The notes under the pieces were generated by a model that did no database searches, was not told the DNA's origin, and worked only from the letters and a program-made list of their open reading frames with translations. DNA of 64,000 bases from Grammothele lineata. Taxonomy: Eukaryota; Basidiomycota; Agaricomycetes; Polyporales; Polyporaceae. The translations under genes and the position numbers were made by a program. The number at the start of each line of letters is the position of its first letter. Position 1 is the first letter of the stretch. The stretch lies in NCBI GenBank assembly GCA_002150815.3, contig NDFF03000320.1:62001-126000 (forward strand). Reading direction: 5' to 3'. Positions 46,548-59,468 of the stretch are shown one piece after another.

Positions 46548-49500
46548 ATGTCTTTCGATCTCGGTAATCACTTCGAACATCTCGTCAGCGCGCCTGAGGA
46601 TTCCGCAGACCGCGAGAAACGCCTCCTTGATGAATGGGCTAGGTACGTTATATCTGTTTTTTGCATGGCCGCGAATGAATTGCTCACTCAGCTGCCCCAG
46701 GTACAAATCCGGTTCGAGCGGTGCGTCTCGCACTCGCCCGGCCCCTCACTCAGAGCTGTGCTCATGTCACGCCAGTTGAGACGTCACTGCCCGATAACCT
46801 GAACGGGTGGGATGAAGACGGGGATTGGGATACTGTGCTCAATGTCTTTGAACAAGGCTCGTCAAGTTTATCTAGTCATCCCTCCCATGGTCCGCTCGTT
46901 TCCGCCCTTCTGTCGTGTGTATATTCTTCGAGCAATATATCTATTTCCATTCATGAACACCTCTTCCGCTCGTCCACAGGAAGCCTGCCCTTGAACCACT
47001 CCTTGAACCCTTACGTTCCCTTTTATCTTCCTCCAGACCTGACGATGAGATATCGGGTGAGCTGGCTGAGATGGTTGGCTATGACAACATCGATTTGTCA
47101 ATGGAGCTGCTTGCGGACCGGCGGGTAGCTGCCCAGCAGATCGCTGCGTACCTCCAGAGTCCACCAGAAATTATCTCATCTGCCCCAGTCACCGTACGCG
47201 GTAAAGGAAAAGGCAAAGATGTCGGCACCTCTGGTGTGGAAGCACTCAATTCTGAAGATGCGCGTAGGCGGATGGAAGAGACACTGAGAGCAAATGCTGC
47301 TCGACCTCTGTTTACTGGAACCGCAGTTCGTACCGCATCGCAGGTAATGTGAGCATTAATCTGATGATTGTCATCAATAGCACGATGCACCGGAGGTCTT
47401 GCCACATGTCTACACCTCGTCCTCTGTAGTCCAGGGGAATCTGTTGTCTCAGACTGGGCAGAAGTATATGCTACCGTTAGGCACCACTCGCAATCACTAC
47501 GAGGTAATATCTGCCATGTCGCAGTAATCTATGGCGTTCAAGCTTTTCCAGGATTACGAAGAGGTCACAGTTCCTCCGGCGCGCACAGTGCCTCCTCGTC
47601 AATCGGAACGGCTTATACCTGTTTCTGAACTAGACCCCCTGGCGAAAGGGTCGTTCCCTGTATGCGCCCTCATTTTTACATACACATTGGAGCGTCGTTT
47701 GACGAACTTATCGTAGGGGTACACGTCTTTAAACAGGATTCAATCCATCGTATTCCCGACAGCATACCGATCAAATGAAAACATGCTCGTCTGCGGTAAC
47801 TGCTTTTGCCATTCGTATATGTCCTGCAAACTGATTTCTCTTCAGCTCCGACCGGTGCAGTCAGTGATACTCAAAGTCTCGCCTGCGTCGTCGGACTGAA
47901 AATGTTCGCAGGGTAAAACTGATGTTGCAATGCTGGCTGTACTCCGGGTCATCGACCAGTTCATGGAACGAGGAGCGAACACGAGTAATCTCGCCGCGGC
48001 GATACAGCGCGACAAGTTCAAGATCATTTACGTGTAAGCTTGACTTGGTCTATGAACGGAACTGCCCACTGAACGAGTGTACAGAGCGCCAATGAAGGCA
48101 CTAGCGGCAGAGATCACTCGCAAGCTGGGGAAGCGCCTGAAATGGCTATCAATTCTTGTCAGAGAACTTACAGGTATGCATGTTCAGTGGACTTACTGAG
48201 AAACACACTTAACAGCCCTTCAGGTGATATGCAGCTCACGAAACAGGAGATAAACGAGACGCAAATTATCGTTACGACGCCTGAAAAATGGGACGTTGTC
48301 ACCCGCAAACCGACTGGGGAGGGCGAGCTTGCGTCGGTAGGCATACAGTGCCTGTACGTGATCGGACAACTGAACGCAGTTCTGTAGAAAGTCAAGTTAC
48401 TGATCATTGATGAGGTTCACTTACTCAATGACGAGCGTGGTGCAGTCATCGAGACCATTGTCGCGAGGACACTGCGACAGGTACGAACCACATGAGACTT
48501 CACTTCACGGATGGGCGCTCAGTTGGGTAAACAGGTCGAATCCATGCAGTCAGTAATCCGTATAGTTGGGTTAAGTGCCACTCTACCGAACTACGTCGAT
48601 GTGGCCGAGTTTCTCAGGTACGTGAGCGTCATCGTTAGCGTGGCACCGTGTAAGTTAATCTGACTACAGCGTATCCAAACAAACCGGTCTCTTCTACTTC
48701 GATTCTTCCTTCCGCCCAGTCCCCTTGGAGCAGCACTTCATCGGTGTCAAAGGCAAGCCCAACAGCCCACAATCGAAACGCAACCTCGAAAGGGTTACTT
48801 TCGAGAAGGTTTCCGAGCTCGTGCAGGAGGGCCACCAAGTCATGGTCTTCGTGCACGCACGGAAGGAGACGGTGCGCGCTGCCCAGGCGCTCAAGGAGGC
48901 CGCGCAGACGGACGGGATTCTGGAGCACTTCAGTTGTGAGGACCACCCTCAGTTTGCTTACTTTAGGAGGGACATTGGCAAGTCGCGCAACAAGGAGATG
49001 AAAGAACTCTTTGATCTTGGGTTTGGCATACACCACGCTGGTATGCTGCGTGAAGACCGGAACATGATGGAGAGGATGTTTGAAGCCAGAGCAATTAAGG
49101 TGACCTGTTGGATGATATTCAGACCATGACTGTGCACCAATCCCGTTCATGCAACTAGGTTCTCTGCTGTACTGCGACGCTTGCCTGGGGTGTTAACTTG
49201 CCCGCGCACGCAGGTACGTATCCGGACGAAATGCTAGTCTCATCACTGTATTAACTCGGGTGACGCAGTCGTGATCAAGGGAACACAAGTTTACGATAGC
49301 TCAAAGGGTGCATTCACAGACCTGTCTGTGTTGGACGTGCTACAAGTGTTCGGTCGTGCCGGTCGCCCGGGTCTCGAAGCGAGCGGTGTCGGCTTCATTT
49401 GCACATCAGAAGACAAGCTTACGCATTATCTCGACGCTGTCACTTCCCAAGTCCGTAATCTTGTCGAAACACTCATCGAAGCGCATTTGGCTAACTATCG

Positions 49501-52500
49501 TGCAGGTTCCTATAGAGTCCAAGTGAGCCCTCAGAACGTAGACTTCTTGCTTCTAGTGAGACAATTGCATAGGTTCGTGACGGGAATCATCGATGCCCTC
49601 AACGCCGAGATCGCACTGGGAACTGTGGCAAGTGTCAACGATGCTGTCATTTGGGTGGGCTATACCTACCTCATGGTTCGTATGCGCAAAAATCCGTTCC
49701 AATATGGTGAGATAGCTCTCTATCTTGCCCTCGTCGCATTATGCACTGACATGGTTACAGGAATGGGGTGGGATGTAGTGAAGGACGATCCACAACTCAA
49801 CACTAAACGCCACCAACTCATTACTGCTGCTGCGACTCAACTGGCGGACGCTCGCATGATTGCATTCGAACGCGGGACAGGCAACCTGTTCATCACTGAC
49901 CTTGGACGCATAGCCGCCAAGTATTATATTCGCCACAAGTCTATAGAAATCTTCATCCAGCAGTTCAAGCCAAAGATGTCGGAGGCAGACGTCCTAGCTA
50001 TGCTGAGCAAGAGCACGGAGGTAAACCGTTGTAATATGCGATATAATCATTATCTAATGATGATTGTACATTCAGTTTGACCAAATACAGGTGCGCGAGA
50101 ACGAAATGGAGGAGCTAAAGTTATTAGAGGAAGCCGTACCCTGTAAAGTGCTGGTACGACGCTCCGATCGAGTGCAACTGGTCCTTGATCGCTGATACTG
50201 AGCACGCAGGGAGGAACCCTCTCCAGTGTGGGGAAGGACAAAACTTTGAGGGCAGGGAAAGGCAATGGCCCAAGCTCTGGAAAGGGCAATAACTCAGGCT
50301 CAGGAAAAGACGCCATATCAAGCGAAGCGAAGGTCAATGTCCTACTTCAGGCCTACATCTCACAATACCGGCCCGACGACTTCGCACTAGTCTCCGATCA
50401 GGCATACGCAGCACAAAACGGCGGCCGCATTATTCGTGCGCTGCTCGAAATCGCCATCTCCCGCAAGTGGGCTAACGTCAGCGCGGTGCTCATGGGCATG
50501 AGTAAAGCGATCGAGAAGCGTATCTGGCCGTTCGACAACCCCATGAAGCAGTTCCAGCTCAAGAACGAGACTATGCACATGATCGAACGCTGGGCGGACG
50601 AGTACACTGTCGGGGAGCTCGCGGAGATGAGCGCAGAGGACATCGGGAAGCTCATCCACCTTAACGCCACGCACGGTGCAGCAGTGAGGAACGCAGCAAA
50701 GCAGTTCCCGACCGTGCGCATCAGGTATAGCCTGCGGCCGCTTGGCGCGGATGTCCTCAAGGTGGCTGTCAAAGTCGAGCCCGTGTTCAATTGGAGTAGC
50801 AAGCTGCATGGATCAGTTGAGCCATTCTGGTTGTGGGTGGAAGACCATGACGGGGCAAACATTCTGCAACTCACTCATCTCATCTTCCGGCAAGCGACCA
50901 AGTACATTGACGTCGACTTCGTGATTTCGGTACCGACTCATAACATGCCACCCTCCGTCTCGATCCGGTTTGTTTCTGACCGGTGGATGGGGGCAGAGGA
51001 GGAGGTAGTGGTTCCCTTGGATAATCTCGTCATGCCTTCGCCCTCGGAATCTCACACTCCTCGGTTGGACATCCCTTTCCTCCAACTGTCCGTCATCCAG
51101 AACACAGCGCTCCAAGAAACTCTTTCTCGAAAACTGCGCGGTTTCAACGCTATCCAAAGCCAAGTCTTCTGGAGCATCGTGAAGACTCGGCAACACGCTT
51201 TGCTGTGCGCTCCTACTGGTTGCGGAAAGTCTGTCGTCGGTCAGATCGCAGTGTGGTTCGTAACTTGTTTTGTTAGATATGAGAGATTAAACTGACCCTA
51301 GCCTCTAGGGAAACATCACAGAATTCCACCGGTAACTCGTGGTGTCTTGTGATTGCACCACGTCGGAGCATTGCTCACGACATTTTGGCTGAGCTTCGGT
51401 TCGCAGCCAGGGCGGCCCAGGCCTCTGTTGAGTTTGCCATGGCAGACACGATCTTCGATATGCCTACGCGCAAGACTGTGCGGGTTGCCACAGCATCTGA
51501 CCTATTCACCGCCCTATGTCGACGCTCAGACATCAATAGGCCGTTGTCTGCTCTTCGCTTGGTCTTGTGCGAAAGCCTGGAGCTTCTCGACGCGGTCTAT
51601 GAGCTTAGCGTCTCTCTCCTCCTTCACGCAACCCAAGCGCACACCGTCCGCTTCGTCGGGCTCTCAAGCTCGCTGAACGATCCCGCAGATCTCGCGGCAT
51701 GGCTCAATGTTGATCCCCTCGCGTTGCACGCCTTCCGACCCGGTGACCGAGATCAAGCACTCGCTGTGGCCACCGCGACCTTCACGATCCCACAGTCCGC
51801 CGCGCTCTTCAAGGCAATGGCCAAGCCCGCGCACACCGCCATCCGCTCTGCAGGTCCCACTGCCCCCGTACTAGTCTTCGTGCCCTCTCGTGCGCAATGT
51901 GTCCCCGTCGCGCGCGACCTTCTCACACAATGCGCTCTCGACATGGCGCCCAACGGGTACCTCCCCCTGGACGCCGCACCCGAGGCTGTCGAGCACGCCC
52001 TTATGCACCTACAAGATCCCTCGCTAGCGGACCTGCTCACACGCGGGGTGGGCGTATTTCACGAGGGCATCGCGCGCGCGGACCGGCTGCGTACGCTCGG
52101 CCTGTTCGCGGAGGGCCTCGTGCGCGTGCTCGTCGTGCCACGCGATGCCGCCTGGGCGCTGCCCGTGCGCGGCGCGGCTGTCGTAGTGATGGGCACGCAA
52201 TACGTGTACGTACCCCCGAGCACGGGAGAAGGGATGGGCACGGGAGCGGGGGAGGAGCGGCAGGTGCGTGACTACGCCCTCGCGGAGGTCGTGCGCATGC
52301 AGGGCCGGGCGGTGCGGCACGACGGCGCGCCCGGGAAGTTCTACCTGTTCTGCCAGGCGGAGGGCAAGGACACTATCATGCGCTTCCTCAATGACGGGCT
52401 GCCACTCGAGTCGAAACTGCTCGAGACGGATACGCTGAGGGCGTGGTACCGGGACAGGCGGAGGGAAGGGAGCATCCCCGATAAGCAAGCGGCGGTGGAC

Positions 52501-52617
52501 ATGCTGTCGTTCACGTTCCTTGCGCGGCGGCTGGTCAGCAACCCGGCGTATTACGATGCGCGGTCGACGGCGGTCAACGACCTGCTGTCGCGAATCGTGG
52601 ACGAGTTGGAGGCGTAG
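46548..52617 (+). CDS. SLH1: Slh1/ASCC3-type Ski2-like RNA helicase, C-terminally short
   Basis: The N-terminal region ([20 protein letters not shown]) is followed by [20 protein letters not shown]. The start of cassette 1 is [20 protein letters not shown] and [20 protein letters not shown]. Cassette 1 motifs are intact: APTGAGKTD (across an intron), [49 protein letters not shown] and [12 protein letters not shown]. Winged-helix and Sec63 segments follow ([52 protein letters not shown]). Cassette 2 keeps a Walker A ([11 protein letters not shown]) but its motif II is [11 protein letters not shown] rather than DExH, and motif III is GLSSSL. The protein ends at [12 protein letters not shown], in the second winged-helix region, without the second Sec63 module. 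Slh1 splits collided ribosomes in the RQT complex. Splicing in the first 1 kb is uncertain. Confidence 0.88.
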
Positions 52618-52832
52618 GTTTGTGGCTCCGCGGACGCCCGCGGCTATGGACCTAGAGGACTTCAGACTTCAGACGGAAGGAAATTGTAATGATCGGATAA
52701 GGATAACTAAACCACCCAAGCCCCACGATTGTAGCGATAACACCACACGGCCGATGACGTGATCCCTACAAACCAGTACTAGACCTCTTACTTCTGCAGC
52801 CGCTCGAGCACACTTCTTCATCGAAGGACGCG

Positions 52833-54630
52833 TCACACAAGGTACTGCTTCAACTTCTGCAGTCGCTCTACCGCGTGCTTCAGGGTGTCGACGTCCTTGC
52901 AGAATGCGAACCGGGCGTAATTTTCGCCGATAGGTGTATGTTCCTCACAGTAGAACTAGGTCGCCATCGGCCGGTGAGCAAGTGGAGCACATGGGTTCCG
53001 CAAGACGCCGCCTCACCTCGCTGACAGGGATGGATGATACGCCGATTTCCATAGCGATAAACCAGCACGCCCTGCGTCCACGAATGAGCATGTTTGACAG
53101 ATGGCTGCGATGAGTTATGCGGCATACCGGAAATCCCGGCCTCTGCCAAGGACGCTCTGCGGGAAAGGGTAATTGTCCGGCCACTTTAGGTTGGAGATAT
53201 CCTACGAAAACCGAAAGATGCCTGTGAGCGTTTGGATAACTAGTATAGGCGCCAGGAACTAACCAACAGAATGAAGTACGCTCCCTGGGGGTTTGTGTAA
53301 TTCATTCCTAGCTGGTCAAAGGCCGCAGTAAGAATGTCGCGGCGTTCCTGGTACTCATTGCGCTGCTGTGTCAGGAACCCGCGCTTAGCAGCCTGCTCTA
53401 GGCCGACGGCCGAGGCCTCCTGGAGCGGCGAGTTGCTGCAGAAGACGATACGAGTTGTGGCGGCAAGCGTGGGGTAGATCAAAGACGTAGGGCCGATGAC
53501 CCAACCTACTCGCCAGCCGGTCGCAGCGAACATCTCTGCGTAGCGAACAGGGGTGAATACGTCGGACACGCCGGAGACAGGTGCGTGAGGCGGCGGGAGA
53601 CGTACTGCCTGCTGAGCCGATGGTGACGGTGCGGTCCCACATGCCGGGCAGGGTGGCGATGCGGACGTGTTCTTCGCCGTCGAACACGAGCGAGTCATAC
53701 TACGAAGAAGTAACGTATCAGGACCTTCGGCGCTGGTCAGATTCAGGCACGAACGACATACGACTTCGTCCGATACGATGAGCAGGTTGTGCTCCTCGGC
53801 AATGTCGGCGATCTGCTGGAGCTCGTCTCGCGTAAAGACCTTCCCAACAGGGTTGTGCGGCGTGTTGACAAGGATCATCTTCGTGCGCGGTGTGATCGCA
53901 CGGCTACATAAATGACTAATCAATCCCCTGCCATTCTTCGAGTGGATGGCAGCGTCCGCGCTCACCGCAGCTCTTCGAAGTCAATTGTCCATTCGTGCGC
54001 GCTATGCTTCCCGGTGGTTTTTGGGGGGTGCAAGGGGACATAAACGGGGATACCACCGTTGAAGGTGACAGAGGCGAGGTACTGATCAAAGAAAGGCTCG
54101 AACATAATGACTTCATCACCCTGCTCGAGGAACGCGACGAAGACAGAGTATTCTCCTGAAATCTCCCATGAGAACCCTCCGATCGCGGCTTGCTTCAGCA
54201 CACGACTACTCACCTTCGTTCGCGCCGCTCGTAACCAAGATCTCCGATTCCACATCCAGTTCCCTGTTCAGCTGGGGGCTGTAGTGGGCCTTGAGAGCCT
54301 CACGGAGACGGAGGCGGCCCTTGGGGTGCGAGTAGTGGTTCGTCGCCACGGAGTTGAGGGCCTCCTCAGCCGCGGTCTTGATCCATTCCGGGGGTGCGAA
54401 GTTCATGTACCCCTGCCCCAGATTGATGCAGTCCACGGGGAGGTTGGCGGCGCTGGAGGACCGGTCAGGCCAATCCGCGCCGCGACAATAGTCATACGAG
54501 ACGGTACGCACTTGAAGATCGACCAGACATCCTGCGCCAGTGCTCTGCCCTCCCTGAGCCTGGACGAGAAGGGGATGAGGTTGGATCTGTCCTTGGCGGC
54601 GTGGTTTCCGTTCGCCAGCTTCGTTGCCAT
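52833..54630 (-). CDS. BNA3: Class I aminotransferase, kynurenine aminotransferase / cysteine-S-conjugate beta-lyase type
   Basis: Starts MATKLANGNHAAKDRSNLIP. VDCINLGQGYMNFAPPEWIK is the fold-type I entry. SHPKGRLRLREALKAHYSPQ, VTSGANEGEYSVFVAFL, DEVIMFEPFFDQYL, MILVNTPHNPVGKVF (PLP Asn) and LLIVSDEVYD (PLP Asp) follow. The PLP-binding lysine is in GSAGKMFAATGWRVGWVIGP; its codon is assembled across a splice junction. ARFAFCKDVDTLKHAVERLQ ends the protein, with the carboxylate-binding Arg. Yeast Bna3 converts kynurenine to kynurenate and related enzymes cleave cysteine conjugates. No earlier ATG lies in this frame upstream of 54630. Upstream bases are open but lack an ATG, so a mitochondrial leader is not supported. 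Confidence 0.91.
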
Positions 54631-56649
54631 CGGCGCGCTGCGGTGGTTCGGGGTAGCTTGCAAATTTGTGTGGGGAACGGTCGGAGACGGTGGAAGAAAG
54701 CGGAGGTGGGAAGATGACTCGGACTGGACGAGGGACAACGGAGTCTCTATCTAGGCCTGGCAAGTCGCCTGTTTCACGTTGCTCGTTCAGCTGGAGTAAT
54801 CATCGGAACGTCCGCCGCTGTAGCCGCATCTCCGACTCCGAGACCACATCGCTTAGATTGGCCGTCCCCCGCCCATCGCGTCAGCGCTCGTCAGCGACGT
54901 GTCTCATTTCGCCACCCCCACCCAACCTCTCGCAGCGTCACACCATCTCAAGCGTCAGGAAGGGGAGATTGCTAGCCCAGGAAGCACCCGACGAGTACGT
55001 GACCATGAACTCGCTCGTGAGCGTATTCTTGCTGATGAACTCTGCTGGAAGAAAAGAAAGAGATTGCTCCGGTCGACCGAAGGCTTTCGATGCGGCACTC
55101 CGAATATCCCGGAGAGTGGTGGACGCCTAGGCGCAGCTAGGCGCCCGCGCGGACAGCACGGATCGGGAGCCGGCAATAGCCGCGCCAGACCGAGCTCGAC
55201 TCTCTCGAGCACGTCACCACGCCGTTGGCAGGGCCTTTCCACTCCCATACCGTTGGGCCACGTACGGGCTATCCTCTCGTATACACTGGATCCAGTGTGT
55301 ATCCTGTACAAGAGCACTCAAGAGCATTCACACGTGCCACATCTCCGGGGGTTCCTCCTGCGCTGTTGGATACGTAGAGACTCCGGCGTTATGTGATGCA
55401 AGGTATCGGACCTCACCGTGACGTCTGTTCGTGTCACCTCTCTGTCCGTTCCATCTCAGACTAATACTAAGACGGTGTCGGTAGCAGGGGGCACTATTAT
55501 GCTCACAGCCTGTCATGGCAGCCATCGAACGAAAGATACTTGCCTTCTCAGCGTTGACTTTCCCAGCGGATGCCAACGACAGAGGGGGCTTGACATTCCA
55601 GATGCCGAGTATCATGCTGTTCCATACCCCATGCAGCGGCAGCTCAGCTCGGCCTGATTTCCAGCGCCATACGCTCTGAAGATCAATATACGGGGGCAAC
55701 TCGTCTATTTTTATGCCTGCTAGTGACGCATGGATGGACGACCGCGAGCCATGAGTGTACGCGCTCGTTCGATCCAGTCCTACAGATTCGCCAAGGACGC
55801 AGCGCTAGGCTTACCGCCCAATAAGCTGCCCGCAGACGATTATGGCGACATATCACACAAACTCGTGTTTGTTCAGAAGTCGAGCAATAATTTTCTATCT
55901 ATTCGCTCGGACCTCCGCACAGCGCATGATGGCTGACAGGTGTGTGAAGCCGTTCTGTATCAAGCACTGGCGGGTCCATCGACCAACACTCATATCCGTC
56001 TATCTAGGAAGCTGTCTTGACCATCTCGCAACTTTGTTGCAACGCCATCCATGTGCTCGCAGTCCTCCCATCTTATCAGATTCCTCCGGCCACGGTACCG
56101 GGTGACGTCTTCTGTGTCATATGCTCTTGTCTCGACATTCCGACGACCCCACCTTGGCCACTCCAGGCTCCTTCTCGGTAGTGCTATTGGTTGCTCGGTA
56201 TCGCGGACGCGCAGGCGCTGACAACTTCGATAGACTTCCGTACCGAACCTTAACCGTTCGCGAGCCGAGCCTTCGCCGCCGAGGCCACCAGGGGCCAGCC
56301 TCGGATGCAGCAGCGCCTCTCTGTCCATTATTCTCGAATGCGGCTCCGCCACGAGCTCGAGGAAGCAATTCACTTGCCCCGCACTCGACTGTATTGTGCC
56401 GACGTTCACCCCGGATCCTCTACCGCCCCCGATACGGGTACTGTTCTTGGTACGCTTAGCTATTCCTCGACGGTCGGTGACCTCAGCTCACAGCCCGCAG
56501 TCCTCGCCATGCTACTCTAGAAATAGGTACAACATCCCTCGCGCGGTGCCTGCCAACCAATCACGCGGGCCACGACGGGCTTTCTGACGAGGTTGTGTTG
56601 GCCGCCGGGAGGTGCCCCTTTCTCTCTGCGGTTATGACAGCAAAGAAAT
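54631..56649. other. Gene-poor interval, about 2 kb
   Basis: Between the aminotransferase start and the ferric reductase promoter. Several overlapping frames on both strands (for example 54899-55396 plus, 55990-56409 minus) have no recognisable domain. A short plus frame at 55730-55936 (68 residues, containing FAKDAALGLPPNKLPADDYG) has more protein-like composition and might be a remnant or small gene. A 16-base palindrome ACACTGGATCCAGTGT lies at 55283-55298. Confidence 0.35.
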
Positions 56650-56657
56650 TATAAATA
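56650..56657 (+). promoter_or_regulatory. TATA box of the ferric reductase gene
   Basis: Consensus TATAAATA, 66 bases upstream of the ATG at 56723. Most other genes here lack such a clear TATA, which suggests regulated expression. Confidence 0.65.
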
Positions 56658-56722
56658 AGAGGACCTGCCCATGACGACAGTCCGAGGCGACCTCCCGAGT
56701 CGAGCTTGCTACTCAGTCCGCC

Positions 56723-59166
56723 ATGGCTCTTCCAGCATTCTCCTCTCGCCTTCGTCCTCGCGGCTTCGAGCCCACCAGCGCCGACAAGGCCCTCAAGCGG
56801 TTGCAACAGAGCAAGGCTATCAAGGAGCTCTGGATCATCATCGCTTCTGTCATCGGCTTCCTCCTGGTCGTTCGAGTCCTTCGCTATGCAGCACGCCTGC
56901 TCTTCTCCAGCCGGCCTTCGGACGTTCAGACTGAGATGTCCGGCGAGAAATCCGAGAAGGTGTCACCTGAAGCCGTCATCCCCGGGCGCACAGGCAAAGC
57001 TTCATGGCGGCGTGTCCCCTTAGCCCTTGCGTCTGGATTCAGGATCATCGCATTCCGTATTCAAGTCCCTCTCGGCATTGGGTCGGCTTCATTCGCGGAG
57101 CTGAGCTTCATTTGGGCGTATGTCGGTGCCATGTTCGCGCTCACCTTTGTGGACAGTAAGCGTGATTGTTTGCGACTCGGGCTCGGGCTCATTAACAGTA
57201 CCTAGCCCTCAACCTGCAGTCCTGGTTCTACGAAGACCGCGCGGCCCATCTTGCGTCATGCCAATTGCCGTTCATTGTAGCGCTGGCCGGCAAGAACAAC
57301 ATCATATCAAGTGAGTAGTACGCATGCCATCGTTGTACCAACCCCGTATTTAGGGTGGTTTCTGCAGTGCTCACCGGCATTGGACACGAGAAGGTCAGCA
57401 CCCCTCTCACGCTTGTTTACCCGACACTCACATCCATTCATCAGCTTAACATCCTCCACCGCGCTTCGGCAAGGACATGTCTCATCCTCCTCTGGATTCA
57501 TGCTCTCACGCGCGCTGTCTCCGGGTACGTCTTCTATGGCCCGTAACTCTGGTGCTGGCCATTAACTCGCCCTGTTCCAGCCTGTCGGAGAACTTCAGCT
57601 TCGAGTATACCTGGATGCGTTGCGGCGCAGTGGGCCTCGCGGCGCTCACGCTTGCGACCGTCCTCTCGATCCGATTCATTCGGAACGCCTTCTTTGAGTT
57701 CTTCCTCCTGACCCATGTTGCCCTCGTCGGGTGAGTATCCCGCGCGCACGTGAGATCCCCTGCCAATTGAATCCCGACCTTGCCCCGTGCCCCCACAGAA
57801 TCTTCATCATCTGTGGATACTTCCATGCCCGCGAAGTCGAGTGAGTGACACTTCCCCTCTCGGGTGAACCCCAGGCACGCAGGACAGCATGTCTGACCGC
57901 GGCCCCTCCTCCAGCTTCGGAGACTACTTTTGGCCCGCTTTGGTCGTGTGGGCGTTCGACCGCGTGTGCCGCACCGCGCGCCTAGTGTGGAACAACCGGG
58001 CGAGGGGTGGGACCGGGCACGAGTACGGGTCCGCGGTTGTCGAGCTTGTCTCCCCGGACACAATCCGTCTTACGCTCCGACGCAAGATGAACTGGCGCCC
58101 GGGTCAGCACGCGTATCTGATTCTTCCGACGGTGAGCGACATCCCGACGGAGGCGCATCCCTTCACGATCGCGAATATCCCTGGCGCTCTCGACGGTTCG
58201 CAGGGGGCGCTCCGGGAAGAGAAGGACGTGGTATTCCTTGTGCGCGGAAGGAGCGGCTTTACGGGGAGGCTGCGGGAGTATGTGACCAGGAATGGCGTCT
58301 GCCGCGTCCCTGCGTTTGTCGACGGGCCGTACGGGTGCCCGCCGGACCTGACGGGGTATTCGACTTGTATTTTGGTTGCTGGTACGCTTTTCTCCTCTCT
58401 CCGTCCGGTATAGCCCCAGCTGATCATGACGTAGGTGGTTCGGGCGTGTCTTACACGCTTCCACTCCTACTCAATCTCGTGCGGTACGTATAACCTCACA
58501 CATATCACAGGACTATTGAATACTCATCCGAGTCTTATCCAGGAACGCGCGTGCTGGTAACACTACCGTGCGCCGCGTGATATTCGTATGGGCGGTCCGT
58601 GAGTCAGGTAAGCGTCCGTTGCATTTCCTTCCGCCGTCATGCGTCCTCACTTCATCCTTGCAGAGCATCTCGGATGGATTTCTCGGACACTCTGCGAGGC
58701 GCTGGCCGCCGCGCAGACAACCAATCTGTCCGTTGAGCCGACAGTGTATGTCACCGGTCCAACGTGCACGATCCCGGAGATCTCGCGCCCAACGTTCACC
58801 GGGTCTGCGTCCGCATCCACATCGGACGGCACGTCGACGCCGATGACGCCGTCGGACGTCGGAGAGGGGGACAAGGAACTGCCTGTGTACTCTTCCCTCA
58901 AGATCATCCACGGGCGGCCTAGCATCAAGCGCATCCTCCAGGAGGGCATTGAGAGTGCTATTGGCTCTGTTTCTGTCGATGGTGAGCGTCGCTCTGAGCT
59001 TGGTATGAAGGTGATGCTAACACTGTTACGTGTAGTATCTGGCCCTAGCTCGTTGACGCAGAGTGTGTCCCGTACTGTGGCTTCTGGCTTGGCTAGTCCG
59101 GCTAGCGTGCTCAGAGGCACGCCGTCCGTAACGCTCCATGTTGAGACGTTCGGCATGTCCAAGTAA
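56723..59166 (+). CDS. Ferric reductase, FRE/NOX flavocytochrome family
   Basis: The first membrane span is ELWIIIASVIGFLLVVRVLR, after MALPAFSSRLRPRGFEPTSA. The heme-binding domain includes QSWFYEDRAAHLASCQLPFI, LAGKNNIIS, NILHRASARTCLILLWIHAL (first His pair), FFEFFLLTHVALVG and IFIICGYFHAREV (second His pair). The FAD site is HPFTIANIPG after WRPGQHAYLILP. NADPH sites are VAGGSGVSYTLPLLLNLVR and RRVIFVWAVRES, with IIHGRPSIKRILQEG towards the C terminus. A Ser/Thr-rich insertion (TGSASASTSDGTSTPMTPSD) interrupts the NADPH domain, which is common in basidiomycete members. It reduces extracellular Fe(III) or Cu(II) at the plasma membrane for uptake. The final VSGPSSLTQSVSRTVASGLA replaces the usual Cys-Gly-Pro with Ser-Gly-Pro. 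Confidence 0.93.
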
Positions 59167-59468
59167 ATTGGGCTCGCCGCAGCTGCCGTTATGATTAGGA
59201 CTTGTTTCTTGCCACATTCGACCCGCATTTGTATCCGTATATCGCCACAATTTTACATATATAGAGACCCGCTGAGGTTACGTACACGTTTGCAGCACTG
59301 AAGCCCTTGCCGCCGCCTGCCGGAAGTATACAGTGCCATCTTCATTATCGGAGGACGCTTAGGTGGCACGTGACGGCGTCTTTGGGAATACGTCCCGAAC
59401 ATTTTGCCGAGCCTCGCGGCCGCCATCGCACTCGCCTCTCGGGCCTGACATTTTGTTCTCTCCGTGCT
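59167..59468. other. Intergenic, about 300 bases
   Basis: 3' flank of the ferric reductase gene and promoter of the next gene on the same strand. No distinct element seen. Confidence 0.35.

Noticed and set aside
47842..48060. Apparent frameshift in the SLH1 Walker A region
   Set aside because: A normal GT..AG intron after the codon for Ala joins APTGA to GKTDVAML, so no frameshift is needed.
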